In this document: piece by piece, positions 20,152-29,825 of the stretch
Position numbering within the stretch: the stretch's first letter is position 1
Layout of the letters: the number at the start of each line of letters is the position of its first letter
Assembly (NCBI RefSeq): GCF_022024055.1
Contig: NZ_CP091788.1
Span: 3,100,001-3,164,000 of the forward strand
From: Prevotella sp. E2-28
Lineage (GTDB): Bacteria > Bacteroidota > Bacteroidia > Bacteroidales > Bacteroidaceae
Reading direction: 5' to 3'
Length of the DNA stretch: 64,000 nucleotides
The notes under the pieces: model-generated
Databases searched by the model: none
The model's input: the letters and a program-made list of their open reading frames with translations, nothing else
Told to the model about the DNA's origin: nothing
Translations under genes and position numbers: made by a program

Positions 20152-20894
20152 GACAATAGCTGTGTTAGGAAAATGTCTGAGAAGAGTATCAGCATACTAG
20201 ATGAGACAACAGCATCTGTTGACGCCTTACCCACGTTGACAGAGCCGCCTTCAACCGAATAGCCAAAGAATGCCGGCACGCTACTGATGATAAAGGCAAA
20301 AAACTGACTTTTGATAATACTCATCCACAGGAACCATGGAATAAAGTCGTGCTGCAAGCCCAATGTCAAATCATCAGGCGGCATGATATGTCCAATATAG
20401 GCTGTGGCATAAGCTCCCACAATACCCATTCCACTGGAAAAGATAACGAGGAAAGGCATGATGGTAAGCATACCGATAATTTTCGGAAGAATAAGATAAC
20501 AGGCGGAGTTAACACCCATAATCTCTAAAGCATCTATCTGCTGAGTAACACGCATGGTGCCTATCTCCGATGCAATGTTCGAACCAACCTTGCCCGCTAG
20601 AATCAAACACATGATACTACTTGAGAACTCCAGCAGCATAATCTCACGGGTGGTATAACCTGCTACCCAGCGTGGCATCCACGGGCTCTCAATATTCACC
20701 TTCATCTGAATGCAAATCACAGCACCAATGAAGAACGAGATGAGCAGCACAATACCAATGGAGTCGATGCCCAGTTGCGACATTTCCTTAACATATTGTT
20801 TCCAGAAGACTCTCATGCGCTCAGGCACAGAAAAGGTACGTCCCATCAGTATGACGTAACGCCCGAATGTGGTCAGTTTTCTCTGGATTAGCAT
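20148..20894 (-). CDS. mlaE: MlaE-type ABC transporter permease
   Basis: 248 residues with about five or six membrane segments. It has the MlaE/YrbE family core SNIASEIGTMRVTQQIDALE, and a late FFGYSVEGGSVNVGKASTDAV segment typical of the family. It pairs with the downstream ATPase (4-nt overlap) to form an inner-membrane phospholipid transporter. It runs from a TAATTTTG promoter on the minus strand (20927-20920). Confidence 0.95.
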   Translation of the reverse strand: MLIQRKLTTFGRYVILMGRTFSVPERMRVFWKQYVKEMSQLGIDSIGIVLLISFFIGAVICIQMKVNIESPWMPRWVAGYTTREIMLLEFSSSIMCLILAGKVGSNIASEIGTMRVTQQIDALEIMGVNSACYLILPKIIGMLTIMPFLVIFSSGMGIVGAYATAYIGHIMPPDDLTLGLQHDFIPWFLWMSIIKSQFFAFIISSVPAFFGYSVEGGSVNVGKASTDAVVSSSMLILFSDIFLTQLLS

Positions 20895-20919
20895 GATGAA
20901 ATATCGTATTAAACGGCTG

Positions 20920-20927
20920 CAAAATTA
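20920..20927 (-). promoter_or_regulatory. -7 element of mlaEF
   Basis: The minus strand reads TAATTTTG, with CTTG 21 nt upstream (20952-20949) as a candidate -33. Confidence 0.65.
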
Positions 20928-21019
20928 CAAAAAAAAATAGAAACGCATCAAGATTTCAGAAAAAAATCGCACCTTTGAGCTCCGTCGAAGGTACTCACGT
21001 TCGAAAATACCCAAATATC

Positions 21020-21051
21020 TTTGGTATTTTACGCACTTATTCGTACCTTTG
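21020..21051 (+). promoter_or_regulatory. Promoter of lptB
   Basis: TTTG (21020-21023), 20 nt, TACCTTTG (21044-21051). Only 9 nt separate the -7 box from the lptB ATG, so the 5' leader would be very short. It is almost the same as the promoter at 12762-12792. Confidence 0.8.
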
Positions 21052-21060
21052 TCCCCGATT

Positions 21061-21852
21061 ATGGCAGAAGAGAGTATTGTACTGAGGACTGAGGGCCTCA
21101 TCAAACGATATGGTAAACGCACGGTGGTAAACGATGTAAGTTTTCACGTGCGTCAAGGTGAGATTGTGGGACTGCTGGGGCCAAACGGTGCTGGAAAGAC
21201 TACGTCCTTTTATATGACAACCGGATTAGTGCTCCCTAATGGTGGACACATCTACTTAGGCGACCAGGAAGTAACAGACTTTCCTGTTTACAAGCGCGCC
21301 CGCGCTGGTATAGGCTATCTGGCTCAGGAGCCAAGCGTTTTCCGAAAAATGTCGGTCGAGGACAACATCCTTTCAGTCTTGGAGATGACTGGTAAACCAC
21401 GCGATTATCAACTGGAGAAACTAGAGAGTCTAATCAGCGAGTTCCGCCTGCAGAAAGTACGCAAGAACAAAGGTGATCAACTATCAGGCGGTGAGCGCCG
21501 TCGCTGTGAGATTGCTCGCTGCTTGGCTATTGAACCGAAGTTCATCATGCTCGACGAGCCCTTTGCCGGTGTGGACCCTATTGCCGTTGAGGACATTCAA
21601 TTTATTGTATGGAAACTTAAGGACCGCAATATAGGCATTCTGATTACTGACCATAACGTAGAGGATACGCTTTGTATCACCGACCGTGCCTATCTGTTGT
21701 TTGAAGGTCGCATCCTGTTTCACGGCACCCCAGAGGAATTGGCTGCCAATAAGATTGTGCGCAAGAACTACCTAACAGACTCGTTCGTTCTGCGTCAGAA
21801 GGACTTCCAGAAACTGGAAGAAGAGCGTATGAAAGCTCAAGACGAGCAATAA
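21061..21852 (+). CDS. lptB: LptB, ATPase of the lipopolysaccharide exporter
   Basis: 263 residues from the ATG at 21061; the TTG at 21049 lies inside the -7 box. Walker [14 protein letters not shown], LptB-type Q-loop region [17 protein letters not shown], signature [15 protein letters not shown], Walker [16 protein letters not shown], and switch TDHNVEDTL. The TTSFYM and FAGVDPIAV strings are diagnostic of LptB, which drives LPS extraction from the inner membrane with LptFG. It is monocistronic here, without lptA or lptC beside it. Confidence 0.96.
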   Translation: MAEESIVLRTEGLIKRYGKRTVVNDVSFHVRQGEIVGLLGPNGAGKTTSFYMTTGLVLPNGGHIYLGDQEVTDFPVYKRARAGIGYLAQEPSVFRKMSVEDNILSVLEMTGKPRDYQLEKLESLISEFRLQKVRKNKGDQLSGGERRRCEIARCLAIEPKFIMLDEPFAGVDPIAVEDIQFIVWKLKDRNIGILITDHNVEDTLCITDRAYLLFEGRILFHGTPEELAANKIVRKNYLTDSFVLRQKDFQKLEEERMKAQDEQ

Positions 21853-21912
21853 TGTTTTCCCTTCCAATGCGTTAAAAAATCGTAATTGTGCTATTTTTCC
21901 GCCAATTATGAG

Positions 21913-21920
21913 TAATTTTG
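21913..21920 (+). promoter_or_regulatory. -7 element of tig
   Basis: TAATTTTG, 43 nt before the tig ATG. Confidence 0.6.
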
Positions 21921-21963
21921 CACGCTCAAAACGCATAATAATATAAATAAGGTATAAAAAGAA

Positions 21964-23322
21964 ATGAATATTAAGTTTGAAAGTGCCGATAAAATCAATG
22001 GCCTGATGACCATCAGCATTGAGCAGGCAGACTATCAGGAAGCAGTTGACAAGAAGTTGAAAGAGTATCGCAAGAAGGCTCAGGTTCCCGGATTCCGTCC
22101 TGGCATGGTACCCATGGGCTTGATTAAGAAGCAGTATGGTACAGCCGTGAAGGCTGACGAGGTAAACCGCATCCTCGGCGAGAAGCTCTATGAATATATC
22201 CGCGAGAACAAAATTCAGATGCTGGGCGAGCCCCTTCCCAACGAGGAGAAGCAGCAGCCTCAGGATTTGGCCAGCGACGGTCCTTTTGAGTTCGTATTCG
22301 ACATTGCTGTTGCCCCCGAATTCAAAGCAGAACTGACCAATAAGGACAAGATTGATTTCTACACCATCAAGGTTGACGATAAGCTGATTGACGAGCAGGT
22401 ACAGATGTACGCTTCTCAGGCTGGTGAGTTCGTTGAGGCTCAGGAGTGGAGCGGCAACGACACTTTGAAGGGTGACCTCCGTCAGTTGGACGAGAAGGGT
22501 AACACACTTGAAGGTGGTATCACCGTTGAGGGGGGTATGATCATGCCTTCATACGTTAAGGGTGAGGACGAGAAGAAGAAGTTCGACGGCGCTAAGTTGG
22601 GCGACATCATCACCTTCAACCCCAAGAAGGCTTACCCCGATAACGATGCAGAGGTTGCCGCCCTGCTGAAGACTGATAAGGAGGCCATCAAGGACCTGAC
22701 TGCTGACTTCAGCTTCCAGATTACCGAGATCCGTCATTTCCAGCCCGCCGCTGTTGACGCTAAGCTCTTCGAGAAGGTATTTGGTGAGGGTGTGAAGGAC
22801 GAGGCTGACTTCCGTCAGCGCATCGCCGACAGCCTGAAGGGTCAGCTGGTATTGAACAGCGACTTCAAGTTCCTGCGCGATGTGCGCGCATATGCAGAAA
22901 AGAAGGTTGGCGAACTGCAGTTCCCCGAGGATCTGCTGAAGCGTGTGATGCTGAACAACAACAAGGACAAGGGTGAGGAGTTCGTTGAGAAGAACTTCAA
23001 GGCTTCCATTGACGAGTTGAAGTGGCACCTTATTAAGGAGCAGTTCGTTGCTGCTGCTGGTATTAAGGTAGAGGATGCAGACCTCAAGGCTGTTGCCAAG
23101 GAGGCTATCCGTGCCCAGTTCGCTCAGTATGGCATGACCAACATCCCCGAGGATGTGCTCGACAACTATGCAGAGGAGCAGCTGAAGAAGCGCGAGAACG
23201 TAGAGAGCTTCGTTGAGCGTGCTATCGACGTGAAGCTCACTCAGGCCCTCAAGGGTATCGTGAAGTTGAACGAGAAAGAGGTTACCCTCGACGAGTTCAA
23301 CAAAATGATGCAGGAAGCGTAA
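21964..23322 (+). CDS. tig: Trigger factor, ribosome-associated chaperone
   Basis: 452 residues. The N-terminal ribosome-binding domain carries VPGFRPGMVPMGLIKKQYG, the Bacteroidetes form of the GFRxGK ribosome-docking motif. The middle part is the FKBP-like region and the long helical C-terminal arms follow, with many K/E residues. It binds nascent chains at the exit tunnel. Codon use is strongly biased to a few preferred codons (AAG, GAG, CTG), as expected for a highly expressed protein. It lies upstream of clpP and clpX, the classical tig-clpP-clpX order, but a terminator and a new promoter separate it from clpP. Confidence 0.97.
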   Translation: MNIKFESADKINGLMTISIEQADYQEAVDKKLKEYRKKAQVPGFRPGMVPMGLIKKQYGTAVKADEVNRILGEKLYEYIRENKIQMLGEPLPNEEKQQPQDLASDGPFEFVFDIAVAPEFKAELTNKDKIDFYTIKVDDKLIDEQVQMYASQAGEFVEAQEWSGNDTLKGDLRQLDEKGNTLEGGITVEGGMIMPSYVKGEDEKKKFDGAKLGDIITFNPKKAYPDNDAEVAALLKTDKEAIKDLTADFSFQITEIRHFQPAAVDAKLFEKVFGEGVKDEADFRQRIADSLKGQLVLNSDFKFLRDVRAYAEKKVGELQFPEDLLKRVMLNNNKDKGEEFVEKNFKASIDELKWHLIKEQFVAAAGIKVEDADLKAVAKEAIRAQFAQYGMTNIPEDVLDNYAEEQLKKRENVESFVERAIDVKLTQALKGIVKLNEKEVTLDEFNKMMQEA

Positions 23323-23346
23323 TTATAATTCTTTAACCAAAAAATA

Positions 23347-23378
23347 AAGTCGGGATGCTTTGCGTCTCGACTTTTTTT
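23347..23378 (+). terminator. Terminator after tig
   Basis: A 12-bp stem (AAGTCGGGATGC with GCGTCTCGACTT, two G-U pairs), a TTT loop, then a seven-T run. Confidence 0.82.
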
Positions 23379-23380
23379 CG

Positions 23381-23388
23381 TAATTTTG
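23381..23388 (+). promoter_or_regulatory. -7 element of clpP
   Basis: TAATTTTG directly after the tig terminator, 32 nt before the clpP ATG at 23421. Confidence 0.65.
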
Positions 23389-23420
23389 TATTTAGAAAAC
23401 ACGAAATAAAGAATATAGCT

Positions 23421-24083
23421 ATGAATGATTTCAGAAAATTTGCGACCCAACACCTAGGCGTGAACGGTTTAGTGCTTGACGATGTTATGAAGACTCAGGC
23501 GCAATACATGAACCCTTATATCCTTGAAGAACGTCAGCTTAACGTTACTCAGATGGATGTCTTCTCACGTTTGATGATGGACCGCGTGATATTCCTCGGC
23601 ACTGAAGTTAATGACTATACAGCTAACGTGCTACAGGCACAGCTGCTCTATCTTGACGCAAACGACCCAGGTAAGGATATCAACCTTTACATCAACTCTC
23701 CTGGTGGTAGTGTTTATGCAGGACTGGGCATTTATGACACCATGCAGTTTATCTCTTGCGACGTTGCCACAATCTGCACTGGTATGGCTGCCTCTATGGC
23801 TGCTGTCTTGCTTGTAGCTGGTCAAGAAGGGAAACGCTCTGCATTGCCCCATAGCCGCGTCATGATTCATCAGCCTCTTGGCGGTGTGCAGGGTCAGGCA
23901 TCCGACATCGAGATTGAAGCTCGCGAGATTCAGAAGTTGAAGAAAGAGCTATACACCATCATTGCCGACCACTCACATACCGATTATGAAAAGGTATGGA
24001 ACGACTCTGACCGCAACTACTGGATGACAGCAGAGGAGGCCCGTGAATACGGTATGATTGATCAGGTGCTGGTAAGGAAGTGA
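23421..24083 (+). CDS. clpP: ATP-dependent Clp protease proteolytic subunit
   Basis: 220 residues from the ATG at 23421 (MNDFRKFATQ); an upstream in-frame ATG at 23355 is inside the terminator and is rejected. Catalytic Ser125 in GMAASM and His150 in MIHQPLGG are clear, and an Asp in the NDSDRNYWM segment completes the triad. INSPGGSVYAG is the substrate-strand motif. It forms the tetradecameric protease that degrades proteins fed by ClpX, encoded 31 nt downstream. Confidence 0.97.
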   Translation: MNDFRKFATQHLGVNGLVLDDVMKTQAQYMNPYILEERQLNVTQMDVFSRLMMDRVIFLGTEVNDYTANVLQAQLLYLDANDPGKDINLYINSPGGSVYAGLGIYDTMQFISCDVATICTGMAASMAAVLLVAGQEGKRSALPHSRVMIHQPLGGVQGQASDIEIEAREIQKLKKELYTIIADHSHTDYEKVWNDSDRNYWMTAEEAREYGMIDQVLVRK

Positions 24084-24084
24084 T

Positions 24085-24120
24085 AAGTGATAAGTAAGAA
24101 GTGATAAGTAAGAAGTGAAG
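24085..24120 (+). repeat. 14-bp tandem repeat between clpP and clpX carrying the clpX start codon
   Basis: AAGTGATAAGTAAG occurs at 24085-24098 and 24099-24112, then a partial third copy from 24113 (AAGTGAAG) whose GTG is the clpX start codon. The gap shows no promoter. Confidence 0.8.
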
Positions 24121-25356
24121 AAAGTATGTAATTTCTGTGGCCGTAATGAACGTGAGGTGCGTTTGCTCATCACGGGCATCAACGGTTATATATGTGAAGA
24201 TTGTGCAAAACAGGCTTACCAGATAGTCAAGGAATCAGGCATTGATGCCGACCGCAAAAGACAGGGAAGCGGCAGTGATAGGACTACTTCAAGCCAGAAG
24301 GTACCTAAGCCTCGTGAGATTAAGGATTATCTGGACCAGTACGTTATCGGCCAGGACGACGCTAAGCGTTTCCTCTCTGTTGCCGTTTATAACCACTATA
24401 AACGTTTGCAGCAGACAAAGGACGATAAAGACGGTGTAGAAATCGAGAAGTCTAATATTATTATGGTGGGCTCAACAGGTACAGGAAAGACCCTCTTGGC
24501 TCGCACTATTGCCAAGTTACTTGACGTGCCTTTCACCATTGTTGACGCAACCGTGTTTACTGAGGCCGGCTATGTGGGCGAGGACGTAGAAAGCATTCTG
24601 TCCCGTCTGCTTCAAGTTGCAGATTACAATGTAGAAGCAGCCCAGCGTGGAATTGTGTTTATCGATGAAATCGACAAAATTGCACGCAAAGCCGACAATC
24701 CCTCTATCACACGCGACGTAAGTGGCGAGGGCGTACAGCAGGGACTTTTGAAACTACTTGAGGGAACGATGGTTAACGTACCCCCTCAGGGTGGCAGAAA
24801 GCATCCTGATCAGGAGTACATACACGTTGACACTCGTAACATCCTGTTCATCTGCGGCGGTGCCTTCGACGGTATCGAGCGTAAGATTGCACAGCGTCTG
24901 AACACACATACCGTAGGTTACAACTCTGTACAGAACGTGCGTAAGATTGATAAAGACGATCTGATGAAATATGTACAGCCACAGGATTTGAAGTCTTTCG
25001 GATTGATACCTGAGATTATCGGCCGTCTGCCCGTCCTCACCTATCTGAATCCGCTTGACCGCGCCGCACTGGAGCGCATCCTTACAGAGCCAAAGAATTC
25101 TATCGTAAAACAGTATATCAAACTGTTTAAGATGGATGGCGTGGACTTGATTTTCACCCCCGAGGCCCTGCGCTATATCGTAGATAAAGCCGTAGAATAC
25201 AAGCTTGGTGCCCGCGGATTGCGTTCTATTGTGGAGAGTGTCATGATGGACGCTATGTTTGAAGTGCCGTCAAGGAAACTGAAGAAATTTGAAGTTACTG
25301 AAGACTATGCCCGTGAACAGCTTGAGAAGAATGCATCACTGACCGTCATGAACTAA
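24115..25356 (+). CDS. clpX: Clp protease ATPase subunit ClpX
   Basis: 413 residues with a GTG start. The N-terminal C4 zinc finger has Cys5, Cys8, Cys27 and Cys30 (VCNFCG, YICEDC). The AAA+ domain has Walker A GSTGTGKT (Lys125), Walker [11 protein letters not shown], and the pore-loop region with YVGEDVE. It unfolds tagged substrates and threads them into ClpP. The GTG is accepted because the zinc finger begins only four residues later, as in homologues, and no ATG fits. The start codon sits within a 14-bp tandem repeat. Confidence 0.97.
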   Translation: MKKVCNFCGRNEREVRLLITGINGYICEDCAKQAYQIVKESGIDADRKRQGSGSDRTTSSQKVPKPREIKDYLDQYVIGQDDAKRFLSVAVYNHYKRLQQTKDDKDGVEIEKSNIIMVGSTGTGKTLLARTIAKLLDVPFTIVDATVFTEAGYVGEDVESILSRLLQVADYNVEAAQRGIVFIDEIDKIARKADNPSITRDVSGEGVQQGLLKLLEGTMVNVPPQGGRKHPDQEYIHVDTRNILFICGGAFDGIERKIAQRLNTHTVGYNSVQNVRKIDKDDLMKYVQPQDLKSFGLIPEIIGRLPVLTYLNPLDRAALERILTEPKNSIVKQYIKLFKMDGVDLIFTPEALRYIVDKAVEYKLGARGLRSIVESVMMDAMFEVPSRKLKKFEVTEDYAREQLEKNASLTVMN

Positions 25357-25370
25357 ATCCTGTACAGCCT

Positions 25371-27557
25371 ATGACATACGATAAAAAGAACCTGTTAGAA
25401 GCACTGAAGCGCTATTTCGGCTTCGACTCCTTCAAGGGAGATCAGGAGGCAATTATACTTAATGTCCTCGAGGGTCATGACACCTTTGTGCTAATGCCTA
25501 CGGGTGGCGGTAAGTCGCTCTGCTATCAGCTACCTTCATTGCTGATGGATGGTGTGGCTATCGTCATATCACCTCTTATCGCCTTGATGAAGAATCAGGT
25601 GGATTTCATCTCGCATCTGAGCGAGCATGAAGGGACGGCTCATTTTCTCAACTCTTCTCTTAACAAAACGGCTATAGACCAAGTAAAGAAGGACATTCGC
25701 GAAGGTAGGACGAAGTTACTCTATGTGGCTCCCGAGTCGCTAACAAAGGAGGATAATGTAGAGTTTCTGAAAACGGTGAAGATCTCGTTCTATGCTATTG
25801 ACGAAGCCCACTGTATATCAGAATGGGGACACGATTTTCGTCCTGAATATCGCCGTATCCGTCCTATCATCAATGAAATAGGTGTTGCACCAGTCATCGC
25901 ACTGACTGCTACAGCAACCGACAAGGTGCGTACCGATATCAAGAAGAGCCTGGGTATTTTGAATGCCACCGAGTTTAAGAGCTCATTCAACCGCCCGAAT
26001 CTTTATTACGAGGTACGCCCTAAGACTAAAGAGATTGACAAGGACATCGTACGTTTCATTAAACAGCATAACGGCAAGAGTGGTATTATCTACTGTCTTT
26101 CACGAAAGAAGGTAGAAGACCTGGCCGACGTACTTCGTGCCAACGATATCAAGGCTGCTGCTTATCATGCCGGACTTGACAGTGGCACCCGTTCACAGAC
26201 GCAGGATGACTTCCTCATGGAGAAGATCGATGTCATCGTGGCTACCATCGCCTTTGGTATGGGCATCGACAAGCCCGACGTACGTTTCGTCATCCATTAC
26301 GACATACCAAAATCCCTTGAAGGCTATTATCAGGAGACGGGTCGTGCTGGACGTGATGGTGGCGAAGGTATTTGCCTGGCTTTCTATAGCTATAAGGACC
26401 TGCAGAAGCTTGACAAGTTTATGGAGGGGAAGCCTGTGGCAGAACAGGATATCGGTCGTCAGCTCCTTCAGGAGACAGCCGCCTACGCAGAAACTTCAGT
26501 CTGCCGTCGCAAGATGCTGCTCCACTATTTTGGTGAGCAGTATGACCGCGACAACTGTGGCAACTGCGACAACTGTCTGCATCCTGGCACTAAGATTGAC
26601 GCTAAAGAACAATTGGTTATTGCCCTTAAAGCCATTCTGGCCATCAAGGAGAATTTCCGTACTGATTATGTCATAGACTTTATCACTGGCCGTGACAGCA
26701 ATGAGATACTGGCACATAAGCATCAGGAGCTCGAAGAGTTTGGTTCTGGCGAGGATGAGGACTCAAAGATATGGAATCCCGTTATACGTCAGGCACTCAT
26801 TGCCGGCTATCTGAAAAAAGAAGTAGAGAATTACGGACTGCTTAAAGTCACTGCTGCTGGTAAGAAATTCATCAAACATCCTACAACCTTTATGGTGGTT
26901 GAGGATCATGAGTTTAATGAAGATGATGAGCCTGCAGTTCCCGATGGAGGCACGAGCGCACTTGACCCAACGCTTTCCGCTATGCTTCACGACCTGCGCA
27001 AAAAATGGTCACGCAAGTTAGAGCGTCCACCCTATGTCATCTTCCAAGATGTCTCTCTCGAACAGATGGCTACCGATTACCCCGTAAGCCTTGAAGAGTT
27101 AAAGAACATCCAAGGAGTAGGTGATGGAAAGACACGCCAGCCTTACGCAAAGGAATTTGTGGATCTCATCAAGCGTTACTGCGACGAGAACGAGATTGTA
27201 CGTCAGTCGGACCTCCGTATCCGTACAAAGGCAAAGGACTCTATGCGCAAGCTGAAGATTCTTCAGAATATCGATCGCCGTATAGCCCTTGACGATATTG
27301 CAAATGCCCTAGGTATTGACTTTGAAGAGTTGCTTGACGAACTTGAAGGCATCGTCCTCTATAGCGGCAACAAGATTAACATTGACTATTTCCTCGACGA
27401 GATTATGGATCCCGACGATATACAAGATATCTGCGATTTCTTCTCTGAACAGGAAACTGACGATTTGCAAGCTGCCTACGATGAGTTTGGAAGCGACATC
27501 CCCGAGGATGAGATTCGTCTTGTACGCATCAAGTTCATATCAGATATGGCGAACTAA
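25371..27557 (+). CDS. recQ: ATP-dependent DNA helicase RecQ
   Basis: 728 residues. Helicase motifs: I, MPTGGGKSLCYQLP (Lys48); II, DEAHCISEWGHDF (Asp144); VI, QETGRAGRDG. The RQC zinc site has CRRKMLLHYFGE and CGNCDNC. A winged-helix region follows, then an HRDC domain (RPPYVIFQDVSLEQMA to YPVSLEELKNIQGVG) and a Bacteroidetes-type C-terminal extension of about 120 residues. It unwinds recombination and fork intermediates. It starts 14 nt after the clpX stop and probably shares the clpP-clpX transcript. Confidence 0.96.
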   Translation: MTYDKKNLLEALKRYFGFDSFKGDQEAIILNVLEGHDTFVLMPTGGGKSLCYQLPSLLMDGVAIVISPLIALMKNQVDFISHLSEHEGTAHFLNSSLNKTAIDQVKKDIREGRTKLLYVAPESLTKEDNVEFLKTVKISFYAIDEAHCISEWGHDFRPEYRRIRPIINEIGVAPVIALTATATDKVRTDIKKSLGILNATEFKSSFNRPNLYYEVRPKTKEIDKDIVRFIKQHNGKSGIIYCLSRKKVEDLADVLRANDIKAAAYHAGLDSGTRSQTQDDFLMEKIDVIVATIAFGMGIDKPDVRFVIHYDIPKSLEGYYQETGRAGRDGGEGICLAFYSYKDLQKLDKFMEGKPVAEQDIGRQLLQETAAYAETSVCRRKMLLHYFGEQYDRDNCGNCDNCLHPGTKIDAKEQLVIALKAILAIKENFRTDYVIDFITGRDSNEILAHKHQELEEFGSGEDEDSKIWNPVIRQALIAGYLKKEVENYGLLKVTAAGKKFIKHPTTFMVVEDHEFNEDDEPAVPDGGTSALDPTLSAMLHDLRKKWSRKLERPPYVIFQDVSLEQMATDYPVSLEELKNIQGVGDGKTRQPYAKEFVDLIKRYCDENEIVRQSDLRIRTKAKDSMRKLKILQNIDRRIALDDIANALGIDFEELLDELEGIVLYSGNKINIDYFLDEIMDPDDIQDICDFFSEQETDDLQAAYDEFGSDIPEDEIRLVRIKFISDMAN

Positions 27558-27583
27558 GTATTATAGAAATTTTGACCGATTTA

Positions 27584-27615
27584 TTTGCTTTTTAGCAGGA
27601 TTATTCTTATCTTTG
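27584..27615 (+). promoter_or_regulatory. Promoter of the five-gene exported operon
   Basis: TTTG (27584-27587), 20 nt, TATCTTTG (27608-27615), leaving a leader of about 70 nt before the ATG at 27690. Confidence 0.78.
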
Positions 27616-27689
27616 CAGCGCAAGGGTACATCTTTGATACACCCCGACTGATCTGCAATTACTAAACGAAGAATAATAGGCTAAAAGAA

Positions 27690-28967
27690 ATGAAAGGAAT
27701 CGTGTTATCTTTATGGGCACTCTTGGCACTCTCTCTGTCTGCCAATGCCCAGTACAAGTTTACCATTAGCGGCGGTTTCAGCGGCGACTGTAATGGCGTT
27801 CAGGGCGTTGCACAGGTGCAGCAGATGCTGCAGATACTGCAAGGTCAGGTCGTCTCTGGATTCCCCGATAAGGCAACGTGCGAACAGGTCCGTGCCCAGG
27901 TAAACAATGTGAAAGCTCAGGCCCAGATGATAACCTATAACTCATCTGGCAAGGTGGTGGGCTCGAAAAACTACAATTGTTCGTTCAGCCTGAGCACATC
28001 ACCTTGCGTAGGCAGTAACAGTGGCTACAGCATGGTCTTCGGTATGTCAGACGGAACGCTCACAACTAGTGTAGGTAACCCCAATGTGATGGGACCGGAC
28101 ATGGGTACTAGTTTCTTCTCACATAACCTTGCTGAAGAAATCTCGAACTGGTCGGCTGACGATGCCCGCAAACGTCTGTTGCTAAACCCCGACGAGCAGT
28201 TAGAGGATCCAGAGCAGATTTTCACGGGCGACGACCTCTTCGATGAGGCTCGTACCGACTACACTTTCCTAGACAGTTTACCCGAAGGCTCCTTCCGTTA
28301 TGCAATCTTCAATAAGGATGTCACTGTTGATGCACCACCATCCAGCGATACGCCCGTCTATCTTGACGAACTGAACATGGTGATGGACCCTAACAAGATG
28401 AAGATGGGCTATAAGGCAGAAACTCCCGATGTAGAAGATCTGACCAACATTGAGGTAAAGCCCGTTCCCATCCCTGAGATGACGGATGATTTCGACGAAG
28501 AGAAATTCCAATTGATGAAGTCGGGTGTCAGTCTAGCTAAGGATGTCGGCATGTATCTGTGGGAAGCTACGGGAGCTGTTGCTGGAGAAACGGTTGCTGT
28601 GGCAGGCTTACTGGCTGATGCAAATATTAACCTGTGGGGCGAACTCTACCGTGCTATCGAGAAAGCCAATAAGGGAGAATCCTACGATGCCCCATCCAAT
28701 TTCATCACGGATTGTGCAGTAAAGTTGGGTGGGCAGGACTTTGCCATTACGGGCAACATCCTCTATAATGCCGGTAAGGCGACCTTGGATGATATAACAT
28801 CATTTGTTTTAGACAAGGCGGGAGGTGCAGCGACTAGTGGTACGATGAAATTCTTAGGGAGTTCGAAGGCTTCAGTGGAAGCCGTTAGCAATGCCCAGGA
28901 TGTCTTGTCTATTGCCTCCGACTCGTTCAAACTGGGTGGTGATATCACTGATTACAATTCTAAATGA
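27690..28967 (+). CDS. Exported protein of unknown function, first gene of a five-gene operon
   Basis: 425 residues with a standard signal peptide (LWALLALSLSANAQ). I do not recognise the family. The first about 120 mature residues are polar and include paired cysteines in NYNCSFSLSTSPCVGS and two more near GDCNG and KATCEQ, suggesting disulfides. The middle (about 150-270) is acidic. The last about 150 residues alternate small hydrophobic and Gly/Ala residues (YLWEATGAVAGETVAVAG). The N-terminal residues of the mature part (YKFTISGGFSGDCNGVQG) read like a short beta domain. The stop overlaps the next ATG. Confidence 0.8.
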   Translation: MKGIVLSLWALLALSLSANAQYKFTISGGFSGDCNGVQGVAQVQQMLQILQGQVVSGFPDKATCEQVRAQVNNVKAQAQMITYNSSGKVVGSKNYNCSFSLSTSPCVGSNSGYSMVFGMSDGTLTTSVGNPNVMGPDMGTSFFSHNLAEEISNWSADDARKRLLLNPDEQLEDPEQIFTGDDLFDEARTDYTFLDSLPEGSFRYAIFNKDVTVDAPPSSDTPVYLDELNMVMDPNKMKMGYKAETPDVEDLTNIEVKPVPIPEMTDDFDEEKFQLMKSGVSLAKDVGMYLWEATGAVAGETVAVAGLLADANINLWGELYRAIEKANKGESYDAPSNFITDCAVKLGGQDFAITGNILYNAGKATLDDITSFVLDKAGGAATSGTMKFLGSSKASVEAVSNAQDVLSIASDSFKLGGDITDYNSK

Positions 28968-29818
28968 TGCCGACGATGAAGAGAATATGCTGTTTGATGA
29001 TTGCGTTTGTCATGACGATAGGTGTGGCGAACGCACAGAAGAAAGAGGTCTATGCCGATCTACTGCTGTCCAAGCCCATGATGGAGGCAGCCCACGGCAA
29101 ACAAATCAGTTTGCTCGGCAATATCTGTATCACCCCGACGCGTCTGTTGGTGATGGCCAGTGCTGACAGCTTGTACTTTCTGGGTTATAAGGGTTGTCTG
29201 TCATACGCTCCGAAGGACAAACACATCACGGCATTCACTGTGGCAGGAGGTTCTATTTTCTATGCTAACGGACGTCGCTTGATGCGAATAGGCGAGGGTT
29301 GTGAAGACGTACTCGTCGGCGAGTTACCATTTGTTCCAGAGAAGCTGTGGGGTGGTGACCACGTGGTCTATGCATCGGTTCAGAACGGCAGTAAATACGA
29401 TGTCTATTTGCTGACTGCCGACAAGGTACAACAGCAGCGCAAGCTCATCGAGGTCAGCGCACCAGTAGTCAGCGTGTTGGAGCTTGGCTCTAATATTCAT
29501 GTGGTGACGTCAAGCGAACTGCTAGTCGTCAACTCCAAGAATGGTATGTGTCTGAAAACCCCGCTGGACGGCGGTTCGCTGAAAAACATCCGCTCGGCCT
29601 TGATAGATCGTACCACCAACTGGTTGTACCTGACATGCGACAGCGGACTCTATGGAATTCTGCCTGAAGGACTGCAGAAAATCTGCAACGACAACGGCAT
29701 ATTGTGTTATGATAAAGAGGGCTTTGTATTGTTTGATGCTTCCCAACAGTCGGTCATGCGACTACGCAGGAATTTGCTCAAGCCCAAGCAGAAGAAGGTT
29801 GTCATCGATATTAAATGA
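28964..29818 (+). CDS. Exported protein with probable beta-propeller fold, unknown function
   Basis: 284 residues. The signal peptide ends near GVANAQ. The rest is regular beta-strand-like blocks of about 40 residues (LLVMASADSLYFLGYKG, then VVYASVQNGSKYDVYLL, then WLYLTCDSGLYGILPEG), which suggests a WD- or NHL-like propeller; that reading is by pattern only. It overlaps the upstream gene by 4 nt (ATGATG start) and lies 7 nt before the next, so it is translated from the same transcript. No catalytic motif is seen. Confidence 0.78.
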   Translation: MMPTMKRICCLMIAFVMTIGVANAQKKEVYADLLLSKPMMEAAHGKQISLLGNICITPTRLLVMASADSLYFLGYKGCLSYAPKDKHITAFTVAGGSIFYANGRRLMRIGEGCEDVLVGELPFVPEKLWGGDHVVYASVQNGSKYDVYLLTADKVQQQRKLIEVSAPVVSVLELGSNIHVVTSSELLVVNSKNGMCLKTPLDGGSLKNIRSALIDRTTNWLYLTCDSGLYGILPEGLQKICNDNGILCYDKEGFVLFDASQQSVMRLRRNLLKPKQKKVVIDIK

Positions 29819-29825
29819 GTGAGCT

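Noticed and set aside
23355..23420. N-terminal extension of ClpP from an upstream ATG
   Set aside because: The extension would be encoded by the tig terminator hairpin and the clpP promoter; the family start is at 23421.
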